This document shows, in pieces, positions 6,738 to 15,961 of a stretch of DNA of 62,595 nucleotides. The notes under the pieces were generated by a model. It was not told the DNA's origin. It made no database searches and saw only the letters and a program-made list of their open reading frames with translations. How positions within the stretch are numbered: position 1 is the stretch's first letter; each line of letters begins with the position of its first letter. The DNA lies in assembly GCA_004553575.1 (NCBI GenBank), contig SFLA01000003.1:1-62595 (forward strand), read 5' to 3'. This stretch comes from Clostridiales bacterium (GTDB lineage: Bacteria > Bacillota > Clostridia > Oscillospirales > CAG-382). Position numbers and translations under genes: made by a program.

Positions 6738-8468
6738 ATGGAACTGCCCGGCTTTGTCGAGCTTAAGCGCAATCTCAAAAAGGATATGTCGTCTTTTCCG
6801 GCAGTCACCGCGGCGGTCATAGGAGATTGTGCCACCCAGCATTTTTCCGCGGCACTTGCGGGATGGGGGTACACTGTCGGTATAAGGTACGATATCTTCG
6901 ATTCCGACTATGACCAGATCGACGCACAGACCATGGATCCGTCTTCGGAGCTGTATTCACACGCGCCGCAGAATGTTATTATCGTCAACTGCACACAGCG
7001 CCTGTATGAGGACTTCTGCGCTTTTCCGCCCGAGCGCCGCGCCGAATTTGCCGATACCAAGGCGGCGGCAATCGAATCCGTGTGGAAACGCATCTGCGAT
7101 TCGGTGCGAACCCGCATAATTCAGCTCGATTTCCCTGAGTGGGACGACCGGGTCTTCGGAGATTACGCCTCGCGCACACCGGAATCCTTTATATATCAGC
7201 TTCGCCGTCTTAACGGTTTGATTTCGGACCGCGCCAAGGAATATAAGAATCTTTTTATTTCCGATATCTGCGGTATCCAGAGCCGTATCGGCGAGCAGGC
7301 GCTGCGCGACGACAAGATGTACTGCGTCGGCAAGCTCCCGTTCCGTACGGACGCTCTTCCGCTTATCGCAAAGCATATCACCGATATAATACTTGCCGCG
7401 TCCGGCAGGTTCAAGAAGTGCGCAGTGCTCGATCTTGATAACACGCTTTGGGGCGGCGTTATCGGCGACGACGGAATGGACGGCATACAGATCGGAGAGC
7501 TCGGTACGGGACATGCCTTTACCGAATTCCAGCGCTGGCTGAAGGAGCTTAAAAACCGCGGCATCATTCTCTGCGTATGCTCCAAAAACAACGATTCCAC
7601 CGCGCGCGAGCCGTTTTTGAATCATCCCGATATGGTTCTGCGGCTGGAGGATATATCCGTATTTGTTGCGAACTGGCAGGACAAGGCGACAAATATACTT
7701 TCGATACGCGATACCCTTAATATCGGGCTTGACAGCATGGTATTTATCGACGATAATCCCTTTGAGCGGGAGGCGGTTCGGAGTCTTGTTCCGGGCATAA
7801 CCGTCCCGGACCTTCCCGAAAGCCCCGAGGACTATGTTTCCTTCCTGCGCGGAGAAGACCTGTTCGGTACGGCGTCCTTCTCTTCGGAGGACAGAGCGCG
7901 GACCGATCAGTACCGGGCAGAGGCGGAGCGAGTCGGGCTTAGGAGCCGCTGTGCCGATTACGGCGAATATCTGCGTTCGCTTGAGATGGTCGCCGAGGCA
8001 AAGCCTTTCGACAGCTTCAGCTTTCCGCGTATATCGCAGCTCACCCAGCGTTCCAACCAGTTTAATCTGCGGACGGTTCGCTATTCCGAGCAGGATATAG
8101 CCGACCTTGCCGCAGACCCGGGCTGTATAACCTTGTATTTCAAACTGCGCGACAGGTTCGGGGACCACGGGCTTATAAGCGTCGTCGTAATGAAGAAGCG
8201 CGGAAAAGAGCTTTTTGTAGATACCTGGCTTATGTCCTGCCGCGTGCTGAAACGCGGAATGGAGGAGTTCATAGTTAACAAAATGATTTCCGTCGCACGC
8301 GAGGCGGGATTCGGGCGCGTTATCGGCGAGTATGTGCCGACCGCCAAGAATTCCATGGTTGCGGATATATATCCGCGCCTCGGATTCACACCTGCGGGCG
8401 ATAATCTGTATTCCGCCGATACGGCGTCTTTTACACCTAACCAGACTTATATTACGGAGGAAAAATAA
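6738..8468 (+). CDS. FkbH-like HAD-IIIC family protein (glyceryl-ACP loading)
   Basis: FkbH-type enzyme, 576 residues. In antibiotic pathways such proteins take the glyceryl group of 1,3-bisphosphoglycerate, remove phosphate and load the acyl group on an acyl carrier protein. The HAD motif LDLDNTLWGGVIGDDG is at 231-246 (Asp232, Asp234), followed by the SKNN block and VFIDDNPFEREAVR typical of HAD-IIIC. A C-terminal GNAT-like acyltransferase domain contains DTWLMSCRVLKRGME, whose Cys501 is the likely acyl-thioester residue. The N-terminal ~220 residues resemble an SGNH/Rossmann-like region seen in this family. An ACP gene follows after three bases, matching the known partnership. The acyl donor here is inferred from the family. 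Confidence 0.88.
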   Translation: MELPGFVELKRNLKKDMSSFPAVTAAVIGDCATQHFSAALAGWGYTVGIRYDIFDSDYDQIDAQTMDPSSELYSHAPQNVIIVNCTQRLYEDFCAFPPERRAEFADTKAAAIESVWKRICDSVRTRIIQLDFPEWDDRVFGDYASRTPESFIYQLRRLNGLISDRAKEYKNLFISDICGIQSRIGEQALRDDKMYCVGKLPFRTDALPLIAKHITDIILAASGRFKKCAVLDLDNTLWGGVIGDDGMDGIQIGELGTGHAFTEFQRWLKELKNRGIILCVCSKNNDSTAREPFLNHPDMVLRLEDISVFVANWQDKATNILSIRDTLNIGLDSMVFIDDNPFEREAVRSLVPGITVPDLPESPEDYVSFLRGEDLFGTASFSSEDRARTDQYRAEAERVGLRSRCADYGEYLRSLEMVAEAKPFDSFSFPRISQLTQRSNQFNLRTVRYSEQDIADLAADPGCITLYFKLRDRFGDHGLISVVVMKKRGKELFVDTWLMSCRVLKRGMEEFIVNKMISVAREAGFGRVIGEYVPTAKNSMVADIYPRLGFTPAGDNLYSADTASFTPNQTYITEEK

Positions 8469-8471
8469 CCG

Positions 8472-8714
8472 ATGAACAGCGAGATAATGGAACGACTGAA
8501 CCGTGTTTTCAGAGACGTTTTCGATGACCGACGTCTTACCGTAACCGCCGCTACGACCGCAAACGATATAGAGGATTGGGATTCGCTTACCCATATCACT
8601 CTCATATCTGCCGTCGAAGACGAGTTCGGTATGAAATTCACCATGCGCGAAGTCGTGGGAATGAAGAATGTCGGTGAAATGGCTTCGATAGTCGAGTCCC
8701 GCCGCAGGAGGTAA
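8472..8714 (+). CDS. acyl carrier protein
   Basis: Phosphopantetheine carrier protein of 80 residues with the attachment motif DWDSLTH (Ser38) and a typical acidic second helix (ISAVEDEFGMKF). It begins three bases after the FkbH-like stop codon, with GGAGG at the 3' end of that gene as its ribosome binding site, and ends nine bases before the MBOAT gene. The arrangement indicates that it is the dedicated shuttle between the FkbH-like loader and the membrane acyltransferase, like DltC in the D-alanylation system. Confidence 0.92.
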   Translation: MNSEIMERLNRVFRDVFDDRRLTVTAATTANDIEDWDSLTHITLISAVEDEFGMKFTMREVVGMKNVGEMASIVESRRRR

Positions 8715-8723
8715 ATCCGGGTC

Positions 8724-10217
8724 ATGGTTTTTTCAAGCCTGTTCTTCGTATATGTATTCATGCCGGTACTGCTGCTGCTTTATTATGCAATAAAGCGCAA
8801 CAGCTGGCGCAGAGGCGTTCTGCTTCTGTTTTCACTGCTGTTTTATGCGTGGGGCGAGCCGGTTTATATCCTGCTCATGCTGTTCTCCGCGCAGATGAAT
8901 TATCTGTTCGGCCTTGCCGTCGGCTTCTCCGAAAAGCCTGCGGCGCGCAAGACTGCGGTAGCGTTAGGGGTGATTGTAAATATCGCCCTGCTCGGGGTGT
9001 TCAAATATGCCGGTTTCGCGGTCGAGACTTTCAACTCGGTCACCGGTCTGGCAATACCGGTACCCGCAATATCGCTGCCGCTCGGAATCAGCTTTTATAC
9101 CTTCCAGGCCATGACGTATGTCATTGACGTGTACCGCGGCAACTGTGCTCCGCAGAAGTCGTTTTCCCGTCTTCTGCTGTATATTTCGCTGTTCCCGCAG
9201 CTCGTCGCAGGGCCTATCGTCCGCTACACCGATATAGAGGACAGCCTCGAGAGCCGCCGCGTCAGCGCCGCTCAGTTCAACAACGGGCTTTACCGCTTTG
9301 CGATAGGACTCGGCAAGAAGGTGATTTTTGCAAACACCTGCGGGCTTGCGGCGGAAAACCTCTTTGCCTTCAATGCGACACACGGCGCGACAGTGCTCGG
9401 GAACTGGGGCGGTATACTGTTCTATGCGTTCCAGATATATTTCGATTTCTCCGGGTATTCCGATATGGCTATAGGACTCGGCCATATGTTCGGCTTCACG
9501 TTCCCCGAGAACTTCGATTACCCGTATATCTCGCGCTCCGTGTCCGAGTATTGGCGGAGATGGCATATAACCCTGAGCAGTTGGTTCCGCGATTACCTGT
9601 TTTATCCCGTGCTTCGCTCCAAGCTATGTACTTCGATAACCCGTTCGCTCCGGAAATCCGGTCATAAGGCGGCGTCGCGCAACGTGCCCACCATTATCGC
9701 TCTGCTTATAGTCTGGTTCTCTACGGGTCTTTGGCACGGCGCGAGCTGGAACTACGTAATATGGGGACTGTACTACGGTATTCTGCTCATTCTCGAAGAA
9801 TTCGTGTTCGGGAAAATCCAGAAGCGTATACCGTCGGCAGTGTCGGCAACCGCAGGCAGGGTATTGTTCGTATTTATCACGCTGTTCGGATTTGCCATCT
9901 TTTATAACGAGACCGATTTACTCAGGAATCTTGGTTATCTCTTGGGAGTCGGAACCGTCGGCTTCTCCGATGTGTACACCGTGTCGATGCTTTACGAGAA
10001 CGGACTGCTGCTCATTGCCGCACTCGTCTGCGTGACGCCGCTCGGACACACGCTGGCATCCGGCTTCGGCAGTATGCTTGAATCGCGCTGCGGCTCTTCC
10101 GCGGCTTACAATATCAGCCGTGTGGCAAAAACGGTCGCGATACTTGCGCTTTTTGCGATTTGCACCGTCCGTATGGTCGGCGATTCGTATAATCCGTTTA
10201 TATACTTCAGATTCTGA
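8724..10217 (+). CDS. MBOAT family membrane-bound O-acyltransferase
   Basis: Integral membrane acyltransferase of 497 residues in the AlgI/DltB/PatA group, with about ten or more hydrophobic segments. Diagnostic blocks are GISFYTFQAMTYVIDVYRG, QLVAGPIVRY, SEYWRRWHITLSSWFRDYL and the catalytic histidine block TGLWHGASWNYVIWG (His338). It is expected to move an acyl group from the ACP thioester across the membrane to an extracytoplasmic acceptor. It is translated directly after the ACP gene and before the DHHW protein, an order equivalent to dltC-dltB-dltD functions. The acceptor polymer is unknown. Confidence 0.93.
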   Translation: MVFSSLFFVYVFMPVLLLLYYAIKRNSWRRGVLLLFSLLFYAWGEPVYILLMLFSAQMNYLFGLAVGFSEKPAARKTAVALGVIVNIALLGVFKYAGFAVETFNSVTGLAIPVPAISLPLGISFYTFQAMTYVIDVYRGNCAPQKSFSRLLLYISLFPQLVAGPIVRYTDIEDSLESRRVSAAQFNNGLYRFAIGLGKKVIFANTCGLAAENLFAFNATHGATVLGNWGGILFYAFQIYFDFSGYSDMAIGLGHMFGFTFPENFDYPYISRSVSEYWRRWHITLSSWFRDYLFYPVLRSKLCTSITRSLRKSGHKAASRNVPTIIALLIVWFSTGLWHGASWNYVIWGLYYGILLILEEFVFGKIQKRIPSAVSATAGRVLFVFITLFGFAIFYNETDLLRNLGYLLGVGTVGFSDVYTVSMLYENGLLLIAALVCVTPLGHTLASGFGSMLESRCGSSAAYNISRVAKTVAILALFAICTVRMVGDSYNPFIYFRF

Positions 10218-10234
10218 CGGAGGGGGAGTGTCTT

Positions 10235-11854
10235 ATGAAAACGCCCAAGGGTAACAAATTCATTGACGAGCTTATGCTGCTTATCGTGGCAATAGCTGTC
10301 GGCGCAGTGGCGGTGCTCAACCTTTGCCAGACAGACCGCCCGACGTATTCCGAAATCGAGAACCGCGATCTCGCGACAATGCCCGAGCTTACCGGTGAAA
10401 GCCTGCTCGACGGAAGCTTTTTTTCCGGCACCTCGGCTTTCGTGTCCGATACATTTTTCGCACGGGATCAGCTTTCGTCTTTTTCAAAGGTGCTGGACAC
10501 TTATAAGAGCCTTTCGCTCATTTATAAACGAAGCGGGATTACCGTCATTATCGATCCCAATCCAAGCAAGCCCGATGAGGACGAAAGCGACATTACGAGC
10601 CTTCCTCCGCTCCCGAGCGAACCGGAGGAATCCGATGTTTCAGATGTTTCCGGCGAGAGTTCGGAACCCGTAATCAACACCGTACCGGTAAAGCTTTCGG
10701 CGAAGAACGCCTCGGTGTCCGTCGGAGCCACCTATCTTATTACCGCTACCGTAGGAGATAATTTCCGCGGTCTTACCTGGACCTGCAGCAGTACGGCCTA
10801 TTTCAAGCTGACCGATAACGGCGACGGCACGGCCACCGTGCGAGGAACCGCCGCCGGCAGCGCCGATGTCACCGCAACCGTCACCGATGCCGACGGAAAC
10901 GAACACACGGCGTCCTGCCGCGTCACCGTAACCAAACCCTTCTCGGAAGAAAGCGGCGGTGGCAAGGAGGTTGCGGACTTCCTGCCCAACGGACTGTTCA
11001 TTTATGACGGCGCGGCTTATTCGCAGTCGTATTTCTCGTCGACATACGCGCCGAAGTTCGCGGAGCTGTACAGCTATTACGCAAAGCTGTTCCCGTCGGC
11101 TACCGTCAGTGTGGTAACGGCGCCGCTTTCGACAATCATAATTCTCGATCCCGAAGTGAGCTCAAAGATTTCGGATCAGGGTAAGATTCTCGATAAGCTC
11201 GAGAATGCGTCGTCCCTGTACGATGACGTGAACTTCGTAAACCTGAAGAATATTTATCTCGACCATGCGTCCGAGTACCTGTTCTTCAAGAGCGATCATC
11301 ACTGGACGGACCGCGGTGCGTATTATGCGTATTACGCCTTTGCCGATTCGGTCGGGCTTAACCCGGTAAAGATAGAGGACTTCGATGTAAAGGTGCTGAA
11401 CACCTCGTATATCGGCTCGATGTATAAGTACACCGGCGACGAGAGGGTTAAGTATTTCTACGACACCGTCGAGGCATATCTTCCCGGTAAGACATGCACC
11501 ATGACCATCTACGATGCAAACGGATCGGTTTACAATTACGACAGCTGCATACGCACATCATCCTCCGGATACACCGCATTTCTTGCCGGAGACCATGCGT
11601 ACACCGTTATCAATGTACCGGAGAATCCTCAGAACAAGAACGTACTCGTTATCAAAGATTCCTTCGGAAACGCCTTCGTGCCTTTCCTTACCGAGCATTA
11701 CGGGAATATTATCGTAATCGATCCGCGATATGTTACCTTCAACGTGTATGAGCAGTTCAAGGATTACGGCTTTACCGATATCGTATTCATGATGAATACA
11801 ACCTCGGCAAACAGCAAGGCATGGTACAATTATATGGCTGATATGGTCAAATGA
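10235..11854 (+). CDS. DHHW/AlgX-like SGNH-fold protein with Ig-like insert
   Basis: Membrane-anchored extracytoplasmic protein of 539 residues. A hydrophobic segment at 11-30 is followed by an Asp/Ser/Pro-rich linker (~105-145), a bacterial Ig-like (Big_2-type) domain (~148-235) and a catalytic-type domain. That domain carries SDHHWTDRGAYYAYYAFAD (Asp354, His355, His356, Trp357) and VLVIKDSFGNAF, with Ser476 as the probable nucleophile. This is the AlgX/AlgJ/DltD-like fold that finishes polymer O-acylation outside the membrane. It directly follows the MBOAT gene (17 bases) and is the last gene before a terminator. The Ig-like insert probably positions the domain in the wall. Confidence 0.88.
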   Translation: MKTPKGNKFIDELMLLIVAIAVGAVAVLNLCQTDRPTYSEIENRDLATMPELTGESLLDGSFFSGTSAFVSDTFFARDQLSSFSKVLDTYKSLSLIYKRSGITVIIDPNPSKPDEDESDITSLPPLPSEPEESDVSDVSGESSEPVINTVPVKLSAKNASVSVGATYLITATVGDNFRGLTWTCSSTAYFKLTDNGDGTATVRGTAAGSADVTATVTDADGNEHTASCRVTVTKPFSEESGGGKEVADFLPNGLFIYDGAAYSQSYFSSTYAPKFAELYSYYAKLFPSATVSVVTAPLSTIIILDPEVSSKISDQGKILDKLENASSLYDDVNFVNLKNIYLDHASEYLFFKSDHHWTDRGAYYAYYAFADSVGLNPVKIEDFDVKVLNTSYIGSMYKYTGDERVKYFYDTVEAYLPGKTCTMTIYDANGSVYNYDSCIRTSSSGYTAFLAGDHAYTVINVPENPQNKNVLVIKDSFGNAFVPFLTEHYGNIIVIDPRYVTFNVYEQFKDYGFTDIVFMMNTTSANSKAWYNYMADMVK

Positions 11855-11872
11855 CCTGCCGGTAAAACACGA

Positions 11873-11914
11873 CCCGGGAGACGCCGTTTCAGGCGTACTC
11901 CCGGGCCTTTCTTA
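11873..11914 (+). terminator. terminator of the FkbH-MBOAT operon
   Basis: CCCGGGAG-CGCC pairs with GGCG-CTCCCGGG around a GTTTCA loop, followed by a T-rich tract. Confidence 0.85.
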
Positions 11915-11987
11915 TACAATCAATGAGGCGGGCTTACAGATACTTTCTCCGTATACAGAAGAGGTAGGTTTCATGGGTACAGGCGAA

Positions 11988-12020
11988 GAAAAACCGCCCG
12001 GCGAAGCTTCTGCCGGGCGG
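11988..12020 (-). terminator. terminator of the uppP-ftsK-lipoprotein operon
   Basis: On the reverse strand CCGCCCGGC and GCCGGGCGG form a nine-pair stem followed by TTTTTC. It lies just after the stop codon of the lipoprotein gene. Confidence 0.85.
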
Positions 12021-12031
12021 AAACCGTTTGC

Positions 12032-12562
12032 TTATTGGAATACGAAGAACAGCGACATCGGGTGGAGATAGAACACTCCGTTTACACGGTAAACGTACAG
12101 GGTGCAATCGCGGGTTTCGGTGCTGCCGGAGATGCCCTCTATCGTGTAGGACACTCCCAGCTCATATATCTCGCTCACCTCGCCGCCCGGCTCGAATTCA
12201 CCGATATAACTGCCCTCCGGCATCGCGTCAAGAGGAGTCGAATAATTCAGCTCGAGCTTTATCGACATCATCGAACCGCAGATTTCTTTGTCGTATTCGT
12301 AGGTCTGTTCAAGCGTTTCGGCTATAAGCGAGTCCAGATCGTCCTCGGAAAAGGTATCGTAATAATCGCGCAGGCCGTTTATATACTTACCCTCGAACGC
12401 AGACAGGTATATGGTGGGCGATTGCTTCATAAGCCCCTCTGCAATCAGGTTTACCGGCTCTCCGCAGGGCTCGTTTATGGTCGGCGAGCAGGATGTCACG
12501 CACAGCGCCGCCGCGCACAGAATCAGCAGGGCTGCTGTAAGAAATATCGTTGTTTTTTTCAT
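12032..12562 (-). CDS. hypothetical lipoprotein downstream of ftsK
   Basis: Exported lipoprotein of 176 residues with signal peptide and lipobox VTSC (Cys25). The mature part is acidic (FSEDDLDSLIAETLEQTYEY) and ends in a beta-rich, Tyr/Phe-rich tail (TLYVYRVNGVFYLHPMSLFFVF). I recognise no family. Its ATG overlaps the ftsK stop codon by four bases, so it is translationally coupled to ftsK. The fold of the second half (TIEGISGSTETRDCTLYVYRVNG) resembles small domains that monitor or bind envelope components, but this is only an impression. Confidence 0.8.
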   Translation of the reverse strand: MKKTTIFLTAALLILCAAALCVTSCSPTINEPCGEPVNLIAEGLMKQSPTIYLSAFEGKYINGLRDYYDTFSEDDLDSLIAETLEQTYEYDKEICGSMMSIKLELNYSTPLDAMPEGSYIGEFEPGGEVSEIYELGVSYTIEGISGSTETRDCTLYVYRVNGVFYLHPMSLFFVFQ

Positions 12563-14961
12563 TCTTCCGTATCTCCTTCCGGCTGGGAGTTCAGCTTCTT
12601 TTCCGCCAGCTCCTCCGCAGTCATCAGTACGGCCCTCTTTTTGGTGGCGGGGTCGAATTCGCCTATCCAGCCGTCGCGTTCCAGCTTATCGATAATTCTT
12701 GCGGCCTTTGCGTAGCCGAGACTCAGCCTGCGCTGGAGAAGCGAGGTTGATATGGTCCCGTATTCCAGCGCGACCTCCATGGCCTTCAGCTTTATCGGAT
12801 CGTCCTTGTCGTCCTCTCCGGCGCCTCCGGACGCTTCGTCGTCTGCCGCAGGTCCGTTTCTGCGGCGCTTGACTCCGCACATTTTGGCCTCCTGCTCGAT
12901 CTTCTCGATAACGCTTTCGTCGTAAGATACGCTTGCCGCGCCCTTAATAAACCGGGTAACCGCCGCAACCTCGTTCTTGCCGTCAACGAACGCTCCCTGA
13001 ACTCTAAGCGGCTTTATCGACCCGACCGGCGAATACAGCATGTCGCCCTTGCCGAGCAGCTTTTCCGCTCCGTTCTGTCCGAGTATAGTATCCGAATCGA
13101 ACCGCGATGCTACGGTAAACGCAATTCGCGAGGGGACGTTTGCCTTAATCAGTCCCGTAATTACGTCCACGGAAGGACGCTGCGTGCCTATAACCAGATG
13201 CATTCCCGCCGCTCTTGCCTTCTGTGCGAGCCGGCATATCGATGTCTCAACATCGTCCGGAGCGGTCATCATAAGATCGGCAAGCTCGTCTATGAAAATA
13301 ACGACGTCCGGCATATATTCCTTCTCCGGGTCGCCCTCTATTGTCTCGTTGTATTCTCGCGAATCCCTTGCGCCGACATTCTGAATCTTCTCGAACCTGC
13401 GCTCCATTTCCATGACTGCCCAGTTAAGAGTACCCGCCGCCTTTTTGGGCTCGGTAACGACCGGCACCAGCAGGTGGGGCAGCCCGTTGTAGTCGGCAAG
13501 CTCCAGCTTCTTCGGGTCTATCAGTATCAGCTTCACTTCGTCGGGACGCGCACGATACAGCAGCGATACGATTATCGAATTAAGGCACACCGATTTACCC
13601 ATTCCGGTGGCTCCTGCAATAAGCAGGTGAGGCATTTTCTTTATATCGAGATATACCGGGTTGCCCGCTACGTCTCTTCCGAGACAGGTCAGAAGCTTTT
13701 CGCTGCTGTCGCGGAATCTCGGGTCGGCGATCATATCGTGCAGCCGGACCGTCTGCGTTTTGCGGTTGGGTATCTCAACGCCGACGGCACCCTTTCCGGG
13801 TATAGCCTCGACTCTGACGCTCTGCGCCGAAAGATGAAGCGCAATGTCGTCGGTGAGGTTGACAATCTGCTTAACCTTAACGCCGACCTCCGGCTGGAGT
13901 TCAAACCTCGTGACGGTAGGTCCGCAGCTTGTGCTTACTATTTTTGCCTTCGCACCGAAGCTCTCAAGCGTCTCTATAAGCTTGTTGCCGGTTGCGCGTA
14001 TGTCGCTCTGGGTGAATCCTCCGTCCGAAGCGTCGCCCTCGGCGAGCAGCGAAAGGGGAGGGAAAACATACGGGGTTTCGGGAGCGGAAACCGTCTCGGT
14101 TTCAAAGTCCGGAGCGTCGTCCGGCGGATTGTCTTCTGCCGTTTCAGCCTCATTTACGGCTTCCTCGGGTTCACCGCTGTCCGGTTCAGCAAGCTTTTCC
14201 TCCGGCTCCGGTTCTTTCACCGGCTCGGGGAACACCTCCGGCAACGCCGCCTCCGCCCAGGGTGCGTCGCGGTTGATCTCCGGTTTTCTTTCGGGCTCGG
14301 GTTTGCCGTCGTCCGGGTCAAGCTCCGGCAGATCGAACACCCTCTGACGTACGCCGTCGGCTGCCGTCTCGGAAACGGATTCGTGGGTGCGGCGTGCCTT
14401 TTTTACGGGCGAGGAAGAAGGCTCCGGTTTGTCCGGAGCATATTCCATATCGCGGAAAAACCGAACTATCGCTTTTACAACCGCACCCGGAGTGCTTCCG
14501 CACAGCAGTACCAGCGATATGAAGAACAGCAGCAGCGAAAGCAGCCAGGTGGCTATCGTACCTATCGCCTTGTCGGTCATCATATCGGTGAACCGATCCA
14601 TACAGTAGCCCGCCGTTCCTCCGAACAGCCTGATTATCATAAGCAGGGTCAGTATATTTGCCGAATACAGCAGTGTCTTCAGAGGAACCGCATTACGCTC
14701 GCGGTCGCTTTTCCACATCGCCGCGATAACGAACATGTATATCGGTAAAAAGTATTTTCCGTATCCGACCAGCCAGTCAAGCGCGGCCTTTACCCAGCCT
14801 CCGACCGTCTTTGTGTCAAAGAAGAAGGTCAGCAGAATAAAAACCGCTATACATCCGAGCACGTACGGCGCAATATAGACTTTATTCTTCTTTGTATAGG
14901 TCTTTTTCGCCGATCCTTTAACCGGCTTCTTCGCCGCCGGCTTCTTTTTGTCCGTTGCCAT
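12559..14961 (-). CDS. FtsK/SpoIIIE family DNA translocase
   Basis: Hexameric ATP-driven DNA pump at the division septum that clears chromosomal DNA, and in spore formers fills the forespore. The 800 residues include a basic N terminus, four transmembrane segments (~28-170), a Pro/Glu-rich linker (~180-300), the motor domain with Walker A GATGMGKSVCLN (~450) and Walker B VVIFIDELADLMM, and the C-terminal winged-helix gamma domain (LQRRLSLGYAKAARIIDKLERDGWIG) that reads the SRS/KOPS sites. Length is normal. The gene begins 14 bases after uppP and overlaps the following lipoprotein gene. Confidence 0.95.
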   Translation of the reverse strand: MATDKKKPAAKKPVKGSAKKTYTKKNKVYIAPYVLGCIAVFILLTFFFDTKTVGGWVKAALDWLVGYGKYFLPIYMFVIAAMWKSDRERNAVPLKTLLYSANILTLLMIIRLFGGTAGYCMDRFTDMMTDKAIGTIATWLLSLLLFFISLVLLCGSTPGAVVKAIVRFFRDMEYAPDKPEPSSSPVKKARRTHESVSETAADGVRQRVFDLPELDPDDGKPEPERKPEINRDAPWAEAALPEVFPEPVKEPEPEEKLAEPDSGEPEEAVNEAETAEDNPPDDAPDFETETVSAPETPYVFPPLSLLAEGDASDGGFTQSDIRATGNKLIETLESFGAKAKIVSTSCGPTVTRFELQPEVGVKVKQIVNLTDDIALHLSAQSVRVEAIPGKGAVGVEIPNRKTQTVRLHDMIADPRFRDSSEKLLTCLGRDVAGNPVYLDIKKMPHLLIAGATGMGKSVCLNSIIVSLLYRARPDEVKLILIDPKKLELADYNGLPHLLVPVVTEPKKAAGTLNWAVMEMERRFEKIQNVGARDSREYNETIEGDPEKEYMPDVVIFIDELADLMMTAPDDVETSICRLAQKARAAGMHLVIGTQRPSVDVITGLIKANVPSRIAFTVASRFDSDTILGQNGAEKLLGKGDMLYSPVGSIKPLRVQGAFVDGKNEVAAVTRFIKGAASVSYDESVIEKIEQEAKMCGVKRRRNGPAADDEASGGAGEDDKDDPIKLKAMEVALEYGTISTSLLQRRLSLGYAKAARIIDKLERDGWIGEFDPATKKRAVLMTAEELAEKKLNSQPEGDTEE

Positions 14962-14975
14962 ATTTCACTTATCCT

Positions 14976-15818
14976 TCAGATTATAGCGTCTGCGATTATC
15001 GCCGCGGCGCCTATCGTTATGCAGTATACCGAAAACACCGCAAATCCGCGGTTTTTCGCCAGGTATTGAAGCAGTTTTATTGCAAAGAAGCCGGATACGG
15101 CTGCGACCGCCGCTCCGGTCAGAAATGCCGGAGCCGTTCCTGCGGGCAGTCCCGACGCGAAAAATTCCGGCAGTTCGAGCACGCAGGACCCGAGAATCGC
15201 GGGGATGGACATAAGAAATGACAGCCTTACCGCGTCTTCTCTTTTGAACCCCGCAAGCAGTCCGCCGGTTATGGTTATTCCGGATCTCGATATTCCGGGC
15301 AGCAGACCTATCACCTGCGTCAGACCGGGTATAAGCGCCTTCGGTATGCGCGATCCTTCAAGAATTAACGCGCCGCGTGACAGCCGGTCGGAAATCCAGA
15401 GCACCGCCCCGTTGATTATTAGAAGCACGCCGATAACCCAGCTTACGGACGAAATGAATCCTACGCTTTCGTCCGCTCCCAAAAGCGCGGCAGGCACCAG
15501 CGGAAGCGTTGCGACAACAAGCATAACGAACAGTTTTTCGCCGAAGTCCAGCCCCTGTTTTATCCGACCGGTGAAAAGCTTTGCCGCAAGGGTAAAAAAA
15601 CCTTTTATCAGCTTAAGGATATCACTGCGGTATACGATGCAGACGGCCAGCAAAGTCGCGAGATGGAGCAGTACGTTGAAGGCAAGATAGGTATCGGAAT
15701 CTATATTCTCCGCCCCGAATAAATTCTGAGCGAGCGCCAGATGACCGCTCGATGAGATCGGCAGAAACTCCGCTATCCCTTGAATAAGCCCGTAAACCGC
15801 TGCTTCGATTATGCCCAT
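14976..15818 (-). CDS. uppP: undecaprenyl-diphosphate phosphatase UppP/BacA
   Basis: Recycles the lipid carrier of wall synthesis by dephosphorylating undecaprenyl diphosphate; also gives bacitracin tolerance. The 280-residue membrane protein has the signature blocks YGLIQGIAEFLPISSSGHL (catalytic Glu and the SSSGHL loop) and LPGISRSGITITGGL. I use the ATG at 15818, which follows AGGGGG by nine bases; the frame could be read from 15845 but that codon lacks a binding site. It heads an operon with ftsK. Confidence 0.95.
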   Translation of the reverse strand: MGIIEAAVYGLIQGIAEFLPISSSGHLALAQNLFGAENIDSDTYLAFNVLLHLATLLAVCIVYRSDILKLIKGFFTLAAKLFTGRIKQGLDFGEKLFVMLVVATLPLVPAALLGADESVGFISSVSWVIGVLLIINGAVLWISDRLSRGALILEGSRIPKALIPGLTQVIGLLPGISRSGITITGGLLAGFKREDAVRLSFLMSIPAILGSCVLELPEFFASGLPAGTAPAFLTGAAVAAVSGFFAIKLLQYLAKNRGFAVFSVYCITIGAAAIIADAII

Positions 15819-15850
15819 GTTCAAAATCCCCCTGCGAATATACATATTGT

Positions 15851-15879
15851 ATTATAGAATAATATAATGCAAAAGTCAA
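15851..15879 (-). promoter_or_regulatory. promoter of uppP-ftsK
   Basis: TTGACT (15879-15874) and TATAAT (15856-15851) on the reverse strand, 17-base spacer, in an A+T-rich stretch upstream of uppP. Confidence 0.8.
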
Positions 15880-15906
15880 CAATCATATACCGCACTAACA
15901 AAACAA

Positions 15907-15936
15907 TTGACAAACCGCCCGCCCCTGTATTATAAT
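15907..15936 (+). promoter_or_regulatory. promoter of the LCP-like gene
   Basis: TTGACA (15907-15912), 18 bases, TATAAT (15931-15936). Predicted transcription starts near 15943, only a few bases before the AGAGGAG ribosome binding site, so the leader is very short. Confidence 0.8.
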
Positions 15937-15961
15937 AAACAGACAAGAGGAGATGAGACTT

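Noticed and set aside
6957..8594. 545-residue frame antisense to the FkbH-like and ACP genes
   Set aside because: Long only because the opposite frame is stop-poor at this base composition; it has no recognisable protein pattern and no start signals.
13198..14748. 516-residue forward frame inside ftsK
   Set aside because: Antisense to a clear FtsK with Walker motifs; residue use (many Arg, Tyr, Cys, His) is typical of a shadow frame.
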